The notes beneath the pieces are model-generated. The model was not told where the DNA came from and did no database searches. It saw only the letters and a list, made by a program, of their open reading frames with translations. From NCBI GenBank assembly GCA_017302655.1, contig JAFLDE010000012.1, positions 1-64,000 of the forward strand: a stretch of DNA of 64,000 bases, read 5' to 3'. This DNA is from Burkholderiales bacterium (GTDB lineage Bacteria > Pseudomonadota > Gammaproteobacteria > Burkholderiales > Burkholderiaceae_C). A program made the position numbers and the translations under genes. Shown here one piece after another: positions 41,183 to 51,683 of this stretch (positions within the stretch are counted from its first letter, which is position 1; every line of letters starts with the position of its first letter).

Positions 41183-41961
41183 TCGAATCGCCCCGCACCG
41201 AAGGCCAAAGCCTCTTGCGATTGAGGGAACTCTCGTGCCAAGCGTTGGCCAAATTCCTGCACGCCGGGACGATTGCCGAGCCGGTGTTCGATGCGCGTGG
41301 CAAGCCACAGCGACTGAGCGGTGACTTGCTCAGTGACCGCATTGACGCGCGCCGCATAGAACTTCGCCCGCTCGGCCTGTCCCAAGCGCAGCAGGGTCTC
41401 GGCCAAATTGAAGGCTGCAGCCGGGTTGGCGGGGTCGAGCTCGAAAGCGCGGGTCAGGCTCTGCTGAGCGTCCGTCCAGCGTTGGTGGCGCATCTCGCAG
41501 GCGCCTCGCGCCAACCAGCTGCGAGCGACACCGCGGTAATTGGGTTGACGCAACGCGGTCTCGAAGCTTTGCATCGCGGCGTCCACACGGCCTTGCTGAC
41601 AGAAGAACCAAGCCTGGTTGTGCCAGGTGTCGCCGTCACCCGGGTATATGGACAGCAAGCGGCGGAAGGACTCCTCTGCCGCGGCCGTGTCACCCATTGC
41701 CGCCAGGACCAGGGCACGCAGGTTCAACGCATCCCGGGAATTGGGCTGCAGAGCCAATGCCTGCTTCAGTTCGTCCAGCGCGATGGTGTGCTGGCCCCGC
41801 GCGAAGTAGCCGGCAGCCAACTCCACTCGCGTGGCCGCGCGCTTCTCGGCCTGGCTGGCGTCGAACTCGGTGCGTGGTTCGTTGTCGCGCACGGTCTGCG
41901 TGGCGCAGCCGGCGAGCACGGTGAGGGACAGCAACAACGCAAGAGCAGGCAGGCGCAGCAC
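41179..41961 (-). CDS. pilW: Type IV pilus biogenesis/stability lipoprotein PilW
   Basis: PilW (PilF) pilots assembly of the PilQ secretin in the outer membrane. The 260 residues start with a lipoprotein signal MLRLPALALLLSLTVLAGC (lipidated Cys at 19) followed by about six tetratricopeptide repeats (ELAAGYFARGQHTIALDELK, ALNLRALVLAAMGDTAAAEE, and so on). It lies between rlmN and rodZ, the common position. Other pilus genes are not in the window. Confidence 0.92.
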   Translation of the reverse strand: MLRLPALALLLSLTVLAGCATQTVRDNEPRTEFDASQAEKRAATRVELAAGYFARGQHTIALDELKQALALQPNSRDALNLRALVLAAMGDTAAAEESFRRLLSIYPGDGDTWHNQAWFFCQQGRVDAAMQSFETALRQPNYRGVARSWLARGACEMRHQRWTDAQQSLTRAFELDPANPAAAFNLAETLLRLGQAERAKFYAARVNAVTEQVTAQSLWLATRIEHRLGNRPGVQEFGQRLAREFPQSQEALAFGAGRFE

Positions 41962-41972
41962 AGCGTCTCCGG

Positions 41973-43118
41973 TCAGGGGGTGGGCGGTCGAGAAGGGAGC
42001 GTCTTGGCGGGGCGATGCACTGTGACCGGTGCGCGGGTCATGCGTGTGGCGGCGCGGGTGCGATCCTGAACCTCGCCGGCCAATTGTCCGCAGGCCGCAT
42101 CGATATCGTCACCGCGCGTCTTGCGCACGGTGGTCACGACGCCCGCTTCGATCAGCACCTGGGCGAAGGCTTGCACGGCTTCTCGGGAGCTTTTCTTCAG
42201 CCCACTTTGGGGAAATGGGTTGAAGGGAATCAGGTTGAGCTTGCAAGACACTTTGCCCTTGAGCAAGCGAACCAACTCACGGGCCTGCTCCACGCTGTCG
42301 TTCACGCCGTCGAGCATGCAGTACTCGAAGGTGATGAAGTCACGCGGCGCCGCCGTCAGGTAGCTGCGGCAGGCAGCCAGCAGTTCCTCCAACGGGTACT
42401 TGCGGTTCAAAGGCACCAACTGGTCGCGCAGCGGGTCATTCGGGGCATGCAAGCTGACCGCCAGCGCCACCGGGCAATCCTCGCGCAAGCGCTCGATCAT
42501 CGGCACCACGCCGCTGGTGGACACCGTCACGCGGCGGCGCGAGAGCCCGTAGGCGTGGTCGTCGAGAAAAGTCTTGAGCGCGGGCACCAGGGCGGCGTAG
42601 TTCTGCAGCGGCTCCCCCATGCCCATCATCACGATGTTGGAGATGACGCGCTCATCGGAGCCGCGCTCCTTGCGCAGCATGTGCTCGGCGAACCAGAGCT
42701 GGGCCACGATTTCCCAGGTCGCCAGATTGCGGCTGAAGCCTTGGTGACCCGTGGAGCAGAAACGGCAGCCGACCGCACAACCGGCCTGGCTTGAAATGCA
42801 AAGGGTCGCGCGGTCGTCCTCAGGAATGAAGACGGCTTCGACCGCGTCCCCGTTGCCCACGTCGAACAGCCACTTGATGGTGCCGTCGGCGGAGCGTTGT
42901 TCGGTCAGGACCTTGAGTCCCTCGACCATGGCCACGCCGGCGAGCTTGTCGCGCAGGCTCTTGGCCAAGTCGGACATAAGCGCGAAGTCGGCGACCCCGC
43001 GCTGATGGATCCAGCGATACAGCTGGACGGCGCGGAAGCGCTTTTCGCCCAGCTGCTCGCAAAAGGCCACCAGACCGTTGAGGTCCAGCCCCAGCAGATT
43101 GGCGGCCTGGTTCGTCAC
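41973..43118 (-). CDS. rlmN: Dual-specificity RNA methyltransferase RlmN
   Basis: This radical SAM enzyme methylates C2 of A2503 in 23S rRNA and A37 in some tRNAs. The 381 residues carry the cluster-binding Cys at about 114, 118 and 121 in [12 protein letters not shown], the SAM segment [10 protein letters not shown], and the conserved late Cys in [18 protein letters not shown]. The C-terminus has a proline-rich extension ([17 protein letters not shown]). It lies 9 bases after ndk. Confidence 0.97.
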   Translation of the reverse strand: MTNQAANLLGLDLNGLVAFCEQLGEKRFRAVQLYRWIHQRGVADFALMSDLAKSLRDKLAGVAMVEGLKVLTEQRSADGTIKWLFDVGNGDAVEAVFIPEDDRATLCISSQAGCAVGCRFCSTGHQGFSRNLATWEIVAQLWFAEHMLRKERGSDERVISNIVMMGMGEPLQNYAALVPALKTFLDDHAYGLSRRRVTVSTSGVVPMIERLREDCPVALAVSLHAPNDPLRDQLVPLNRKYPLEELLAACRSYLTAAPRDFITFEYCMLDGVNDSVEQARELVRLLKGKVSCKLNLIPFNPFPQSGLKKSSREAVQAFAQVLIEAGVVTTVRKTRGDDIDAACGQLAGEVQDRTRAATRMTRAPVTVHRPAKTLPSRPPTP

Positions 43119-43127
43119 TTCGCTGGC

Positions 43128-43553
43128 TTAGCGGCTGTAGACGTTCATGCCCGGGAAGAAGAACGCCACCTCGACGGCAGCGGTTTCCGGGGCGTCCGAG
43201 CCGTGCACGGCGTTGGCGTCGATGCTGTCGGCGAAGTCGGCACGGATGGTGCCCTTGTCGGCCTTCTTCGGATCGGTGGCACCCATCAGTTCGCGATTCT
43301 TGGCGATGGCGTTCTCACCTTCCAGGACCTGGATCATGACCGGGCCGGAAATCATGAAATTCACCAAGTCGTTGAAGAACGGGCGGGCCTTGTGCACGCC
43401 GTAGAACTGCTCGGCGTCAGCGCGCGACAGCTGCACCAGCTTGGCCGCAGCGATCTTCAAGCCGGCGCCTTCGAATCGAGCGTAGATTTGGCCAATGACG
43501 TTCTTGGCGACGGCATCGGGCTTGATGATGGACAGGGTGCGTTCGACGGCCAT
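43128..43553 (-). CDS. ndk: Nucleoside diphosphate kinase
   Basis: Ndk equilibrates nucleoside tri- and diphosphates through a phosphohistidine. The 141 residues contain [32 protein letters not shown] and the active site [12 protein letters not shown]. It heads the long ndk-rlmN-pilW-rodZ-ispG-hisS string, with a TAGAAT promoter-like motif 44 bases upstream. Confidence 0.98.
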   Translation of the reverse strand: MAVERTLSIIKPDAVAKNVIGQIYARFEGAGLKIAAAKLVQLSRADAEQFYGVHKARPFFNDLVNFMISGPVMIQVLEGENAIAKNRELMGATDPKKADKGTIRADFADSIDANAVHGSDAPETAAVEVAFFFPGMNVYSR

Positions 43554-43596
43554 GGTCGTTGTTCTCCGGGGATCAAAGAGAGGAAAAAAGCGCGAG

Positions 43597-43602
43597 ATTC
43601 TA
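43597..43602 (-). promoter_or_regulatory. TAGAAT -10-like element upstream of ndk
   Basis: Minus-strand CTCTAGAATCTCGCGC would start transcription near 43590, giving a leader of about 37 bases for ndk. The -35 region is not recognisable. Confidence 0.5.
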
Positions 43603-43653
43603 GAGGGCTACCCCTGGCAAGCCGGGGTCAGCCCCTATGGACCTGTGAGGTTT

Positions 43654-45432
43654 TCAGCGGCGGCGCTTGCCGCCTCGGCCGCCGCCCCCACCACCACCGC
43701 CACCACCGCCACCACCGCCACCACGGCGATGAAAACTGTCGGCGCCGATGTAGCCCATGCTGGTCTGCATCGGATCGGGCTCCTTGGGGCCGCCGCCCTT
43801 GGACGGGCGGTAGTCGTCGTCGCGGTGCACATGGTGGCCGAAGCCCTGCGGGAAGCCACGACCCTTGCTCTTGGCGTGGCGCCGGTCGAAGGTCTGCTCC
43901 AGCGGATTGATGTGCGCGGGCAAGGCGAAATCGTCGTCGTCATCGCTGCGCGGCCGACGCGGCTCCATCTCGCCGCGGGGCGGGCGCTGCGGCATCTGCT
44001 GCCCTGCCTGCTCGGCAAGACGGGGCCCCTTGCCACCCTGGCGGCGCCCCCCCTGTCCATCCCCTTGCCGGGGCTCTTGCGACGCGCCTTGCGGCTGGGC
44101 CATGCGGCGAATCTGCTTGACGTCCCATCCGCCCAGTTCAACCCAAACACCTCGCTTCAAGCCCACCGGCAAGACGATGCCGCCATAGCGCACGCGAATC
44201 AGGCGGCTCACCGGCAGGCCGACGGTGTCGAACAGCTTGCGGACTTCGCGATTTCGACCTTCGGTGATGACCACGCGATACCAGCGGTTCACACCCTCAC
44301 CGCCAGCGCTCTCGATCGACTTGAAGGCCGCCGTCTGGCCGTCCACTTCGACACCCTCCAGCAGCTGGGCTTTCTGCTCGTCTTCCAGCGTGCCCAACGT
44401 GCGCACGGCGTACTCGCGTTCCACGCCAAAGCGCGGGTGCATCAGCTGGTTGGCCAAGTCCCCGTTGTTGGTGAACAGCAGCAAGCCTTCGGTGTTGATG
44501 TCCAGGCGGCCGATCGAAAGCCACTTGCCGTGTGGCAGCTTGGGCAGGTTGCGGAATACCGTCGGCCGGCCTTCCGGGTCATTGAATGTGACGATCTCGC
44601 CCACTGGCTTGTGATACGCCAGTACGCGCGGCAAGCCGGGGTGGATACGGAACTTGACCGGCTTGCCATTGAGGAACACGCGGTCGCCCATGGCGATGCG
44701 TTGCCCCACGTGGGCGGGCTCGCCGTTCACCTCCACCTTGCCTTCTGCAATCCAGGCTTCGATGTCGCGGCGCGAACCCACGCCCGCCTGCGCCAGCACC
44801 TTCTGCAGCTTGGGCGTGTCGGGGTCAGGCAACAGCACGCGCTTGTTCGCCTCAGCCTCGGAGGGCGGCTCTGCGGCCGGCGCTTCATCTCCTTCCGCGA
44901 ACAAGTCCTGAAGGCGCGCCTGCACCGCGGCGGCGGCATCGCCCTCTTGAAGCACCAGGCTGGGCTCGCGAGGCGGTCGGTCACTCCGTTCACCCCGTTC
45001 ACCCCGTTCTCCTCGATCGCCACGGTCGCCACGTTCCCGGCGACCACGGCGCTCGCCGCGCTCTTCAGGCTCGTCGTCGCTCTCAGCATCAGAAGACGCC
45101 AGTTCAGGCGCCGCTTCTGCCACCGCGGCGGCCGCGGGCAGGTCAACCACGGTCTCGATGACGGGCTCGCTCTCCATGGTCACGTCCTTGCTCGAAGCCG
45201 CCTCGGCGCGCAGGGCCTTCGGGCCACGGCGCTTCTTTGGAGCGGCAGGTGCAGCAACTTCTTCCGGTGCTGGCACTGGCCCTGGCGCCGCGTCCTCAGG
45301 GGCTGAGGATGGCGCGGGCTCGGCCGCAGCAGCCTCGCTGGCCACAGGCTTGCGTCGGGTGCGCCGCACCGGTTTGGATGGCGCGTCTTCGGTCGATGGG
45401 ACGGGCGGGAGGATGGGGTCTTCGGTGCTCAT
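43654..45432 (-). CDS. rluB: 23S rRNA pseudouridine synthase RluB with long low-complexity ends
   Basis: RluB makes pseudouridine in helix 89 of 23S rRNA. The core has an S4 domain (VLAQAGVGSRRDIEAWIAEG) and the catalytic Asp motif SIGRLDINTEGLLLFTNNGD. The 592 residues are about twice the E. coli length. The N-terminal ~190 residues are Ala/Pro/Glu-rich with RGD/RGE repeats (GDRGDRGERGERGER). The C-terminus is Arg/Gly-rich and ends in an uninterrupted glycine run then RGGKRRR, resembling RNA-binding RGG tails. Its ATG overlaps scpB by four bases. Confidence 0.92.
   Translation of the reverse strand: MSTEDPILPPVPSTEDAPSKPVRRTRRKPVASEAAAAEPAPSSAPEDAAPGPVPAPEEVAAPAAPKKRRGPKALRAEAASSKDVTMESEPVIETVVDLPAAAAVAEAAPELASSDAESDDEPEERGERRGRRERGDRGDRGERGERGERSDRPPREPSLVLQEGDAAAAVQARLQDLFAEGDEAPAAEPPSEAEANKRVLLPDPDTPKLQKVLAQAGVGSRRDIEAWIAEGKVEVNGEPAHVGQRIAMGDRVFLNGKPVKFRIHPGLPRVLAYHKPVGEIVTFNDPEGRPTVFRNLPKLPHGKWLSIGRLDINTEGLLLFTNNGDLANQLMHPRFGVEREYAVRTLGTLEDEQKAQLLEGVEVDGQTAAFKSIESAGGEGVNRWYRVVITEGRNREVRKLFDTVGLPVSRLIRVRYGGIVLPVGLKRGVWVELGGWDVKQIRRMAQPQGASQEPRQGDGQGGRRQGGKGPRLAEQAGQQMPQRPPRGEMEPRRPRSDDDDDFALPAHINPLEQTFDRRHAKSKGRGFPQGFGHHVHRDDDYRPSKGGGPKEPDPMQTSMGYIGADSFHRRGGGGGGGGGGGGGGGRGGKRRR
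43691..43725. repeat. 9-bp tandem repeat coding for polyglycine at the rluB 3' end
   Basis: The unit CCACCACCG occurs three times exactly (43691-43717), followed by a fourth changed copy. On the coding strand it gives consecutive Gly codons. Such a repeat is prone to gain or loss of units in frame. Confidence 0.85.
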
Positions 45433-46085
45433 GAGGCCTCGTCGTTCAAGGCAGGGGCAGGCGGTTCAGCGGCCTGCGGCGCTTCGGGAACAGGGGTGTC
45501 CTCTGCCAGGTCGAGCAGACTGGTCTGCTGCGGTCCAGGCTCCGGAAGGGGCAGCAAGGGGCTGCCCATGTCGTCCAGTGGCGGGAGCTCGGACAGGCTG
45601 GCCAGCCCGAGGTCATCAAGAAACTGCTTGGTCGTCGCGTAGAGCTGCGGCCGGCCCGGGGCGTCGCGGTGGCCAATGGTCTCGATCCATCCACGCTCTT
45701 CCAACTGCTTGACGATGTCCGAGCTCACCACGACGCCACGGATGTCCTCGATATCGCCCCGCGTGACCGGTTGGCGGTAGGCGATGACGGCGAGGGTCTC
45801 CATGGCGGCGCGGGAATACCGGCGCGGCTTCTCGGGGTGCAGCGCCTCCAACGCACCGCGCACTGCGCCGTGGGTCTGAAAGCGCCAGCCGCTGGCCACC
45901 TCCACCAATTGCAGGCTGCCACGCGATTGCCATTCGGCCTGCATCTCGGCCAGCAACGCCGTCAAAGCGGCGCGGCTGTCCGGACTGGGCTCTTCGCCCA
46001 GCAGGGTCAGCATGTCTTTGGGGGCCAGCGGCTGCTGCGCGCACAGCAGCGCAGCCTCCAGGATGGCCTTGGCCTCGGCATTCAT
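45429..46085 (-). CDS. scpB: Segregation and condensation protein ScpB
   Basis: ScpB is the winged-helix kite subunit of the SMC-ScpAB condensin. The 218 residues include AILEAALLCAQQPLAPKDM, RYSRAAMETLAVIAYRQPVT and RGDIEDIRGV, all family hallmarks, followed by a Pro/Ala/Glu-rich tail. The ATG at 46085 is used because the open frame further upstream has no ScpB similarity. scpA is not adjacent here; it lies at 62.8 kb. Confidence 0.94.
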   Translation of the reverse strand: MNAEAKAILEAALLCAQQPLAPKDMLTLLGEEPSPDSRAALTALLAEMQAEWQSRGSLQLVEVASGWRFQTHGAVRGALEALHPEKPRRYSRAAMETLAVIAYRQPVTRGDIEDIRGVVVSSDIVKQLEERGWIETIGHRDAPGRPQLYATTKQFLDDLGLASLSELPPLDDMGSPLLPLPEPGPQQTSLLDLAEDTPVPEAPQAAEPPAPALNDEAS

Positions 46086-46242
46086 CGTGCGGGTGGTTCC
46101 GCTCAAAAAGGTCAGGAGGGCGGGGCAAGCCTGGCTCAATCCAGGCGGCGCCACGGCGCCCGATTCAGACTCAAGGCCGGCGCTGAAGCTCGAAAGCGGC
46201 CGGTCGGTGCGCGCCGGATGGTCCGGCTGCGCTTGGGCGCGG

Positions 46243-46248
46243 ATTCTA
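46243..46248 (-). promoter_or_regulatory. TAGAAT -10-like element upstream of scpB
   Basis: Minus-strand CCTAGAATCCGCGCCC overlaps the rluD stop codon (TAG). It would give scpB-rluB a leader of about 150 bases. The -35 is not clear. Confidence 0.4.
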
Positions 46249-47175
46249 GGGCCAGGAAAGATCGAGTCCGAGCGCAGCGGCGGCTTGGTGGAAATCCTCA
46301 TGCGGCGGCGAGACCCACTGCACCGTGCGGCCATCCTGAGGATGCCGCAAGGTCAGCCGCGCCGCGTGCAGGGCCTGTCGTTGCAGACCGGAGAGCGGCG
46401 GACCGCCATACAGGGTGTCGCCGTACAGCGGGTGGCCGGCATGCGCGCAGTGCACGCGGATCTGGTGGGTGCGGCCGGTGCGAAGGCTGCAATGCAGCAG
46501 GCAGGCACGGGCCGTTTGCGCCAGCGCCTCGATGTCCGTCTGTGCCGGTTTGCCGCCGCGTGCCTCGCCCACCACGGCCATGCGCACGCGCTGGCGCGGA
46601 TCGCGCCCCACGGGCGCGTCCACGCAGCGTGGCTCGCCCCAGGCGCCCTTGACCAGCGCCAGGTACTCGCGCCGAACCTCGCGCGCCGCCAGTTGCGCCA
46701 CCAGCAGGTCGTAGGCCACCTGCGTCTTGGCCACCACCATCAGACCGCTGGTGTCCTTGTCGAGCCGGTGCACGATGCCGGCACGCGGCAGCTGGACGGC
46801 GCCCGCGTGATGGGCCAGCAACCCGTTCATCAAGGTGCCGCGCCAGTTTCCTGCTGCTGGATGAACCACCAAGCCAGCGGGCTTGTCGATGACCAGCAGG
46901 TGTACGTCCTCGTGCACGATGGGCAGTTCCATGGGCTCGGCCACGAAGGCCAGCATGGCATCGGGGGCTCGCCAGGCGAGCAGCAAGCGCTGCCCCAAGC
47001 GCAGCTTGCGGGAGGCCTGCAGGCAGGGCTCGCCGTCGATTTGCAGCGCGCCTTCTTCCACCAGCTGTTGCAGATGGGAGCGCGAGCTGTCCGGCTGCCA
47101 AAGCGCCAAAGCACGATCCAGGCGCATGCCCTGCCACGCCATCGGCACCGAAGTTTCAGCGACCGATGCCAGCAA
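46246..47175 (-). CDS. rluD: 23S rRNA pseudouridine synthase RluD
   Basis: RluD modifies helix 69 of 23S rRNA (uridines 1911, 1915, 1917 in E. coli). The 309 residues have an S4-like N-terminal part (SRSHLQQLVEEGALQIDGEP) and the catalytic motif IVHRLDKDTSGLMVVAKT, with RTHQIRVH further on. The start is uncertain. TTG at 47175 follows a GAGG-rich stretch; an ATG at 47142 would give 298 residues. It is divergent from bamD, as in many proteobacteria. Confidence 0.93.
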   Translation of the reverse strand: MLASVAETSVPMAWQGMRLDRALALWQPDSSRSHLQQLVEEGALQIDGEPCLQASRKLRLGQRLLLAWRAPDAMLAFVAEPMELPIVHEDVHLLVIDKPAGLVVHPAAGNWRGTLMNGLLAHHAGAVQLPRAGIVHRLDKDTSGLMVVAKTQVAYDLLVAQLAAREVRREYLALVKGAWGEPRCVDAPVGRDPRQRVRMAVVGEARGGKPAQTDIEALAQTARACLLHCSLRTGRTHQIRVHCAHAGHPLYGDTLYGGPPLSGLQRQALHAARLTLRHPQDGRTVQWVSPPHEDFHQAAAALGLDLSWP

Positions 47176-47229
47176 CCCCTCGTCCTCGCCCTCAGGGTCT
47201 GTCGCCAGGGGGGGGCGAGCCTCGCTTCC

Positions 47230-47235
47230 TATAAT
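47230..47235 (+). promoter_or_regulatory. Likely -10 element for bamD
   Basis: A perfect TATAAT lies 46 bases before the bamD start in the short gap to divergent rluD. No good -35 is seen at the expected distance. Confidence 0.5.
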
Positions 47236-47280
47236 TTCGGCCTCTCCTGTCCGACCTGCCGCTGACCATGCGGCCGATTC

Positions 47281-48093
47281 ATGCCTGATCGTTTGCAATC
47301 CGCGCCGCTCTCCGGCTGGCGCGCCCCGGCAGCTCTGCTGCTCGCTGCGTTGCTGGGCGGCTGCGCCAGCACCGTGATCGATGACCCGAGCTCTCAGGCA
47401 GGTCTGGATAAATTGTATGCAGAGGCCAAGGAAGACCTGGGCGTCGGCGCCTATGAGCCGGGCATCAAGAAGCTCGAACGTCTGGAAAGCCGCGCAGCCG
47501 GCACGCTGCTCGGCCAGCAAGTGATGCTCGACATGGCCTGGGCGCAGTTCCGCAGCAACGAAAAGGCCGCCGCCATCACCACCCTGGACCGCTTCCTGAA
47601 GCTCAACCCAAGCTCGTCCGGCGTCGAGTACGCCATGTACCTGAAAGGCCTGGTGAACTTCAACGAGGACCTCGGACTGTTCGGGCGCCTGGCCAAGCAG
47701 GACGTGTCGGAGCGCGACCAGCAAGCCTCCAAGGACGCCTTGCTGGCCTTCCGCGAACTGGTCCAGCGTTTCCCGGCCTCCCGCTATGCCGACGACGCTC
47801 GCACACGCATCGACTTCATCACCAACACCCTGGCCAAGCATGAAGTGCACGTGGCGCGCTACTACCTGGCGCGGGGCGCCTTCGTGGCAGCCGCCAACCG
47901 AGCGCAGGTGGCGCTGACCGACTATCCGTATGCGCCTGCTGCAGAAGAGGCCTTGGCGATCATGATGAGCGCCTACTCGCAGCTCGGCCTGAACGACCTG
48001 GCCGCCGACTCCCGGCGTGTGCTGGAGAAGAACTTCCCGCAGAGCAGCGCCCTGGCGCCAGCCGCATCGCGGCCCTGGTGGAAGCTGTGGTGA
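47281..48093 (+). CDS. bamD: Outer membrane assembly lipoprotein BamD
   Basis: BamD is the essential TPR lipoprotein of the BAM complex. The 270 residues have a lipoprotein signal ending LAALLGGC (Cys at 28) and five TPR-like helix pairs, including KLYAEAKEDLGVGAYEPGIK and SRYADDARTRIDFITNTLAKHE. It is divergent from rluD and followed after 7 bases by a PP2C phosphatase gene. Length matches the family. Confidence 0.95.
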   Translation: MPDRLQSAPLSGWRAPAALLLAALLGGCASTVIDDPSSQAGLDKLYAEAKEDLGVGAYEPGIKKLERLESRAAGTLLGQQVMLDMAWAQFRSNEKAAAITTLDRFLKLNPSSSGVEYAMYLKGLVNFNEDLGLFGRLAKQDVSERDQQASKDALLAFRELVQRFPASRYADDARTRIDFITNTLAKHEVHVARYYLARGAFVAAANRAQVALTDYPYAPAAEEALAIMMSAYSQLGLNDLAADSRRVLEKNFPQSSALAPAASRPWWKLW

Positions 48094-48100
48094 GCGCCGC

Positions 48101-48904
48101 GTGAACTCCCCGGCCTTCGGCGCCCGCTTCGCCATCCCTTCGCGCAAGGGGCCGCAGCTGCGTCTTCAGGCGGCCACCGGCATTCACAAGGGCGACCGCC
48201 AGTACCAGCAGGATCAGGTGGCGGTGATGGTGCACCCGCACCATGCACGCTGCCTGCTGGCGGTGGTGGCCGATGGCATGGGCGGCAAGAGCGGTGGCCG
48301 CAAAGCGGCCGACCAGGTGCTGCTGACCGCCCAGCAGCTGTTCGAGCGCTTCGCGCCGGACAGCGAGGATCCGGTCGAATTGCTGCGTCAGATCTGCAGC
48401 GAAGCGCACCTGATGATTAAGCTCACGGCGATCTCCGCCGAGGAAGAGCCGCATAGCACCTTGGCGCTTTTCATTGTGCTGCCCGATCTGCGCTGCTATT
48501 GGTTGCACACGGGTGACAGCCGCATCTACTGGGTCAACGACGGCCAGTTCAAGCAGCGAACGTTCGACCAGTCCTACGTGCAACGCCTGGTCGACGAAGG
48601 GCAACTCAGCGAAGCCGACGCCCAGAGCCACCCGCAGTCCAACTTGCTCACCGCTTGCCTGGGTACGCAGCAGGAGCCAACGCCGGTGGTGACTGAGATT
48701 GGACCGTTGCGCGCTGGTGACGCGCTGATGGTCTGCTCTGATGGTCTTTGGCACTACTTCAGCAACCGAGAGCTGGCCACCGTACTCAGTGGACTCACGC
48801 CGCGCGAGGCCGCCGAACTGCTGATCAACAAGGCGCGGCAGCGCTCGCAGGGCGGGGGTGACAACCTCTCGCTGGCCATCGTCCGCCTGGTCGAAGGTGA
48901 CTGA
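48101..48904 (+). CDS. PP2C-family serine/threonine phosphatase
   Basis: The 267-residue metal-dependent phosphatase shows the PP2C motifs in order: RQYQQDQVAV (metal Asp), AVVADGMGGKSGG, HTGDSRIYWVNDGQ, GDALMVCSDGLWHYF and GGGDNLSLAIVRL. It is cytoplasmic with no membrane segment. The start is a GTG 7 bases after bamD; no ATG fits. It may be translated with bamD. Its partner kinase is not in the window. A 21-base GC-rich hairpin (48909-48929) separates it from the next gene. Confidence 0.88.
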   Translation: MNSPAFGARFAIPSRKGPQLRLQAATGIHKGDRQYQQDQVAVMVHPHHARCLLAVVADGMGGKSGGRKAADQVLLTAQQLFERFAPDSEDPVELLRQICSEAHLMIKLTAISAEEEPHSTLALFIVLPDLRCYWLHTGDSRIYWVNDGQFKQRTFDQSYVQRLVDEGQLSEADAQSHPQSNLLTACLGTQQEPTPVVTEIGPLRAGDALMVCSDGLWHYFSNRELATVLSGLTPREAAELLINKARQRSQGGGDNLSLAIVRLVEGD

Positions 48905-48955
48905 CGACGGCGCGCATAGACTGCGCGCCGCCCTTGCCACTTCGCCGACCGCACC

Positions 48956-50509
<1,554 letters not shown>

Positions 50510-50597
50510 AGCCAGCACCCAAACCACTGGCGCCGCCCTGGCTCCACCCGTCGCCGCCTTGCGGCGGGACGCAGCGGCGCATGGCAAGCTTGCCTGC

Positions 50598-51683
50598 ATG
50601 AACCCTAGCGTCCAAGCACCTTCCTGGCATCGCAGCCACCCGATCGCCGCGCAACTGATCGGCGTGCTGGGCGTGGGAAGCGTGGTGGGCCTGCTGATGT
50701 ACCTGGTGCGCGGCAAGCACTTCTGGGTCGGCATGCTGTACGCCCAGTCGATCAGCTTGTGCATTGCCTACAGCATCGGCGTGCTGCAGTTTGGCGTGTC
50801 GCGTCTATTGCTTCGCAAGGACCCGGACAATCCGAAGCTGCAGCATCACTGGCCTGGGTGGTCGTGGATGATGGGCTGCGTGCTCATTGGCTCGGTCGTT
50901 GGCCACGAATTGGGCACCTTGCTGGCTGCGGGTCTGCTTGGCCATCAGCCTCGGGGGCTGTTCAGTGGCGATTTGCGGCAATTGGTGCTGGGCGGCGGCT
51001 TCACGCTGCTGGTGGCCTTGATCGCCACCTACTACTTCTACAGCCGCGAGAAGTTGCACGCCATGGAGTTGGAGCGCACCGAAGTGCAGCGGCAGGCCGC
51101 CGAGGCGCAACTGCTCGCGCTGCAGACGCAGATCGAACCGCACATGCTCTTCAACACGCTGGCGCACCTTCGCGTGCTGATCAAGCTGCGACCGGACGAC
51201 GCACAGGCCATGCTCGACGATTTGATCGCCTACCTGCGTGCCACGCTTCAGGCCAGCCGCGTGCCGCTGCACCCGCTGGCCACCGAGTTCGAGCGCATCC
51301 AGGACTACCTGCGCCTGATGCAGCGCCGCATGGGCGATCGCCTGCGCGTGCAACTGGATCTGCCCGATGCCTTGGCCACCACGCCGGTGCCGCCCTTGAT
51401 CCTTCAACCCTTGGTCGAGAACGCCATCAAACATGGCCTGGAACCGAGCAAGACCGGTGGCCAGCTGCGCGTGAGCGCCCGCATGCAGTCGGGCTTGCTG
51501 GAATTGCGTGTCGAGGACGACGGCGTCGGCTTGGGCGCCCCTTCAAAGGGCGGCACGCAATTCGGCACCCAGCAAGTGCGCGAACGATTGCGCACCCAGT
51601 ACGGTGACCGCGCCAGCTTCCGCCTGGATCCCGCGCCCCCGCCCGCCTCCGGCTGCCTGGCCACCCTGGAACTGCCTCTATGA
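50598..51683 (+). CDS. LytS/AlgZ-type sensor histidine kinase
   Basis: The 361 residues have four hydrophobic segments in the first 145 residues, then a short coiled region and the His_kinase domain of the LytS/FimS type. The phospho-His is at about 182 in QIEPHMLFNTLAHLR, with ATPase N box LQPLVENAIKHGL and a DDGVG G-box. No periplasmic sensor domain is seen. The stop overlaps the start of the LytTR regulator gene by four bases, so they are a pair. Confidence 0.9.
   Translation: MNPSVQAPSWHRSHPIAAQLIGVLGVGSVVGLLMYLVRGKHFWVGMLYAQSISLCIAYSIGVLQFGVSRLLLRKDPDNPKLQHHWPGWSWMMGCVLIGSVVGHELGTLLAAGLLGHQPRGLFSGDLRQLVLGGGFTLLVALIATYYFYSREKLHAMELERTEVQRQAAEAQLLALQTQIEPHMLFNTLAHLRVLIKLRPDDAQAMLDDLIAYLRATLQASRVPLHPLATEFERIQDYLRLMQRRMGDRLRVQLDLPDALATTPVPPLILQPLVENAIKHGLEPSKTGGQLRVSARMQSGLLELRVEDDGVGLGAPSKGGTQFGTQQVRERLRTQYGDRASFRLDPAPPPASGCLATLELPL

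Noticed and set aside
47176-48147. N-terminal extension of the rluD frame through bamD
   Set aside because: The extension is antisense to bamD, has no pseudouridine-synthase similarity and would place the start inside a divergent operon.
48909-48929. 8-bp GC hairpin between the PP2C and HerA-like genes
   Set aside because: No T-rich tail follows, so it is not called as a terminator, although it may affect read-through.
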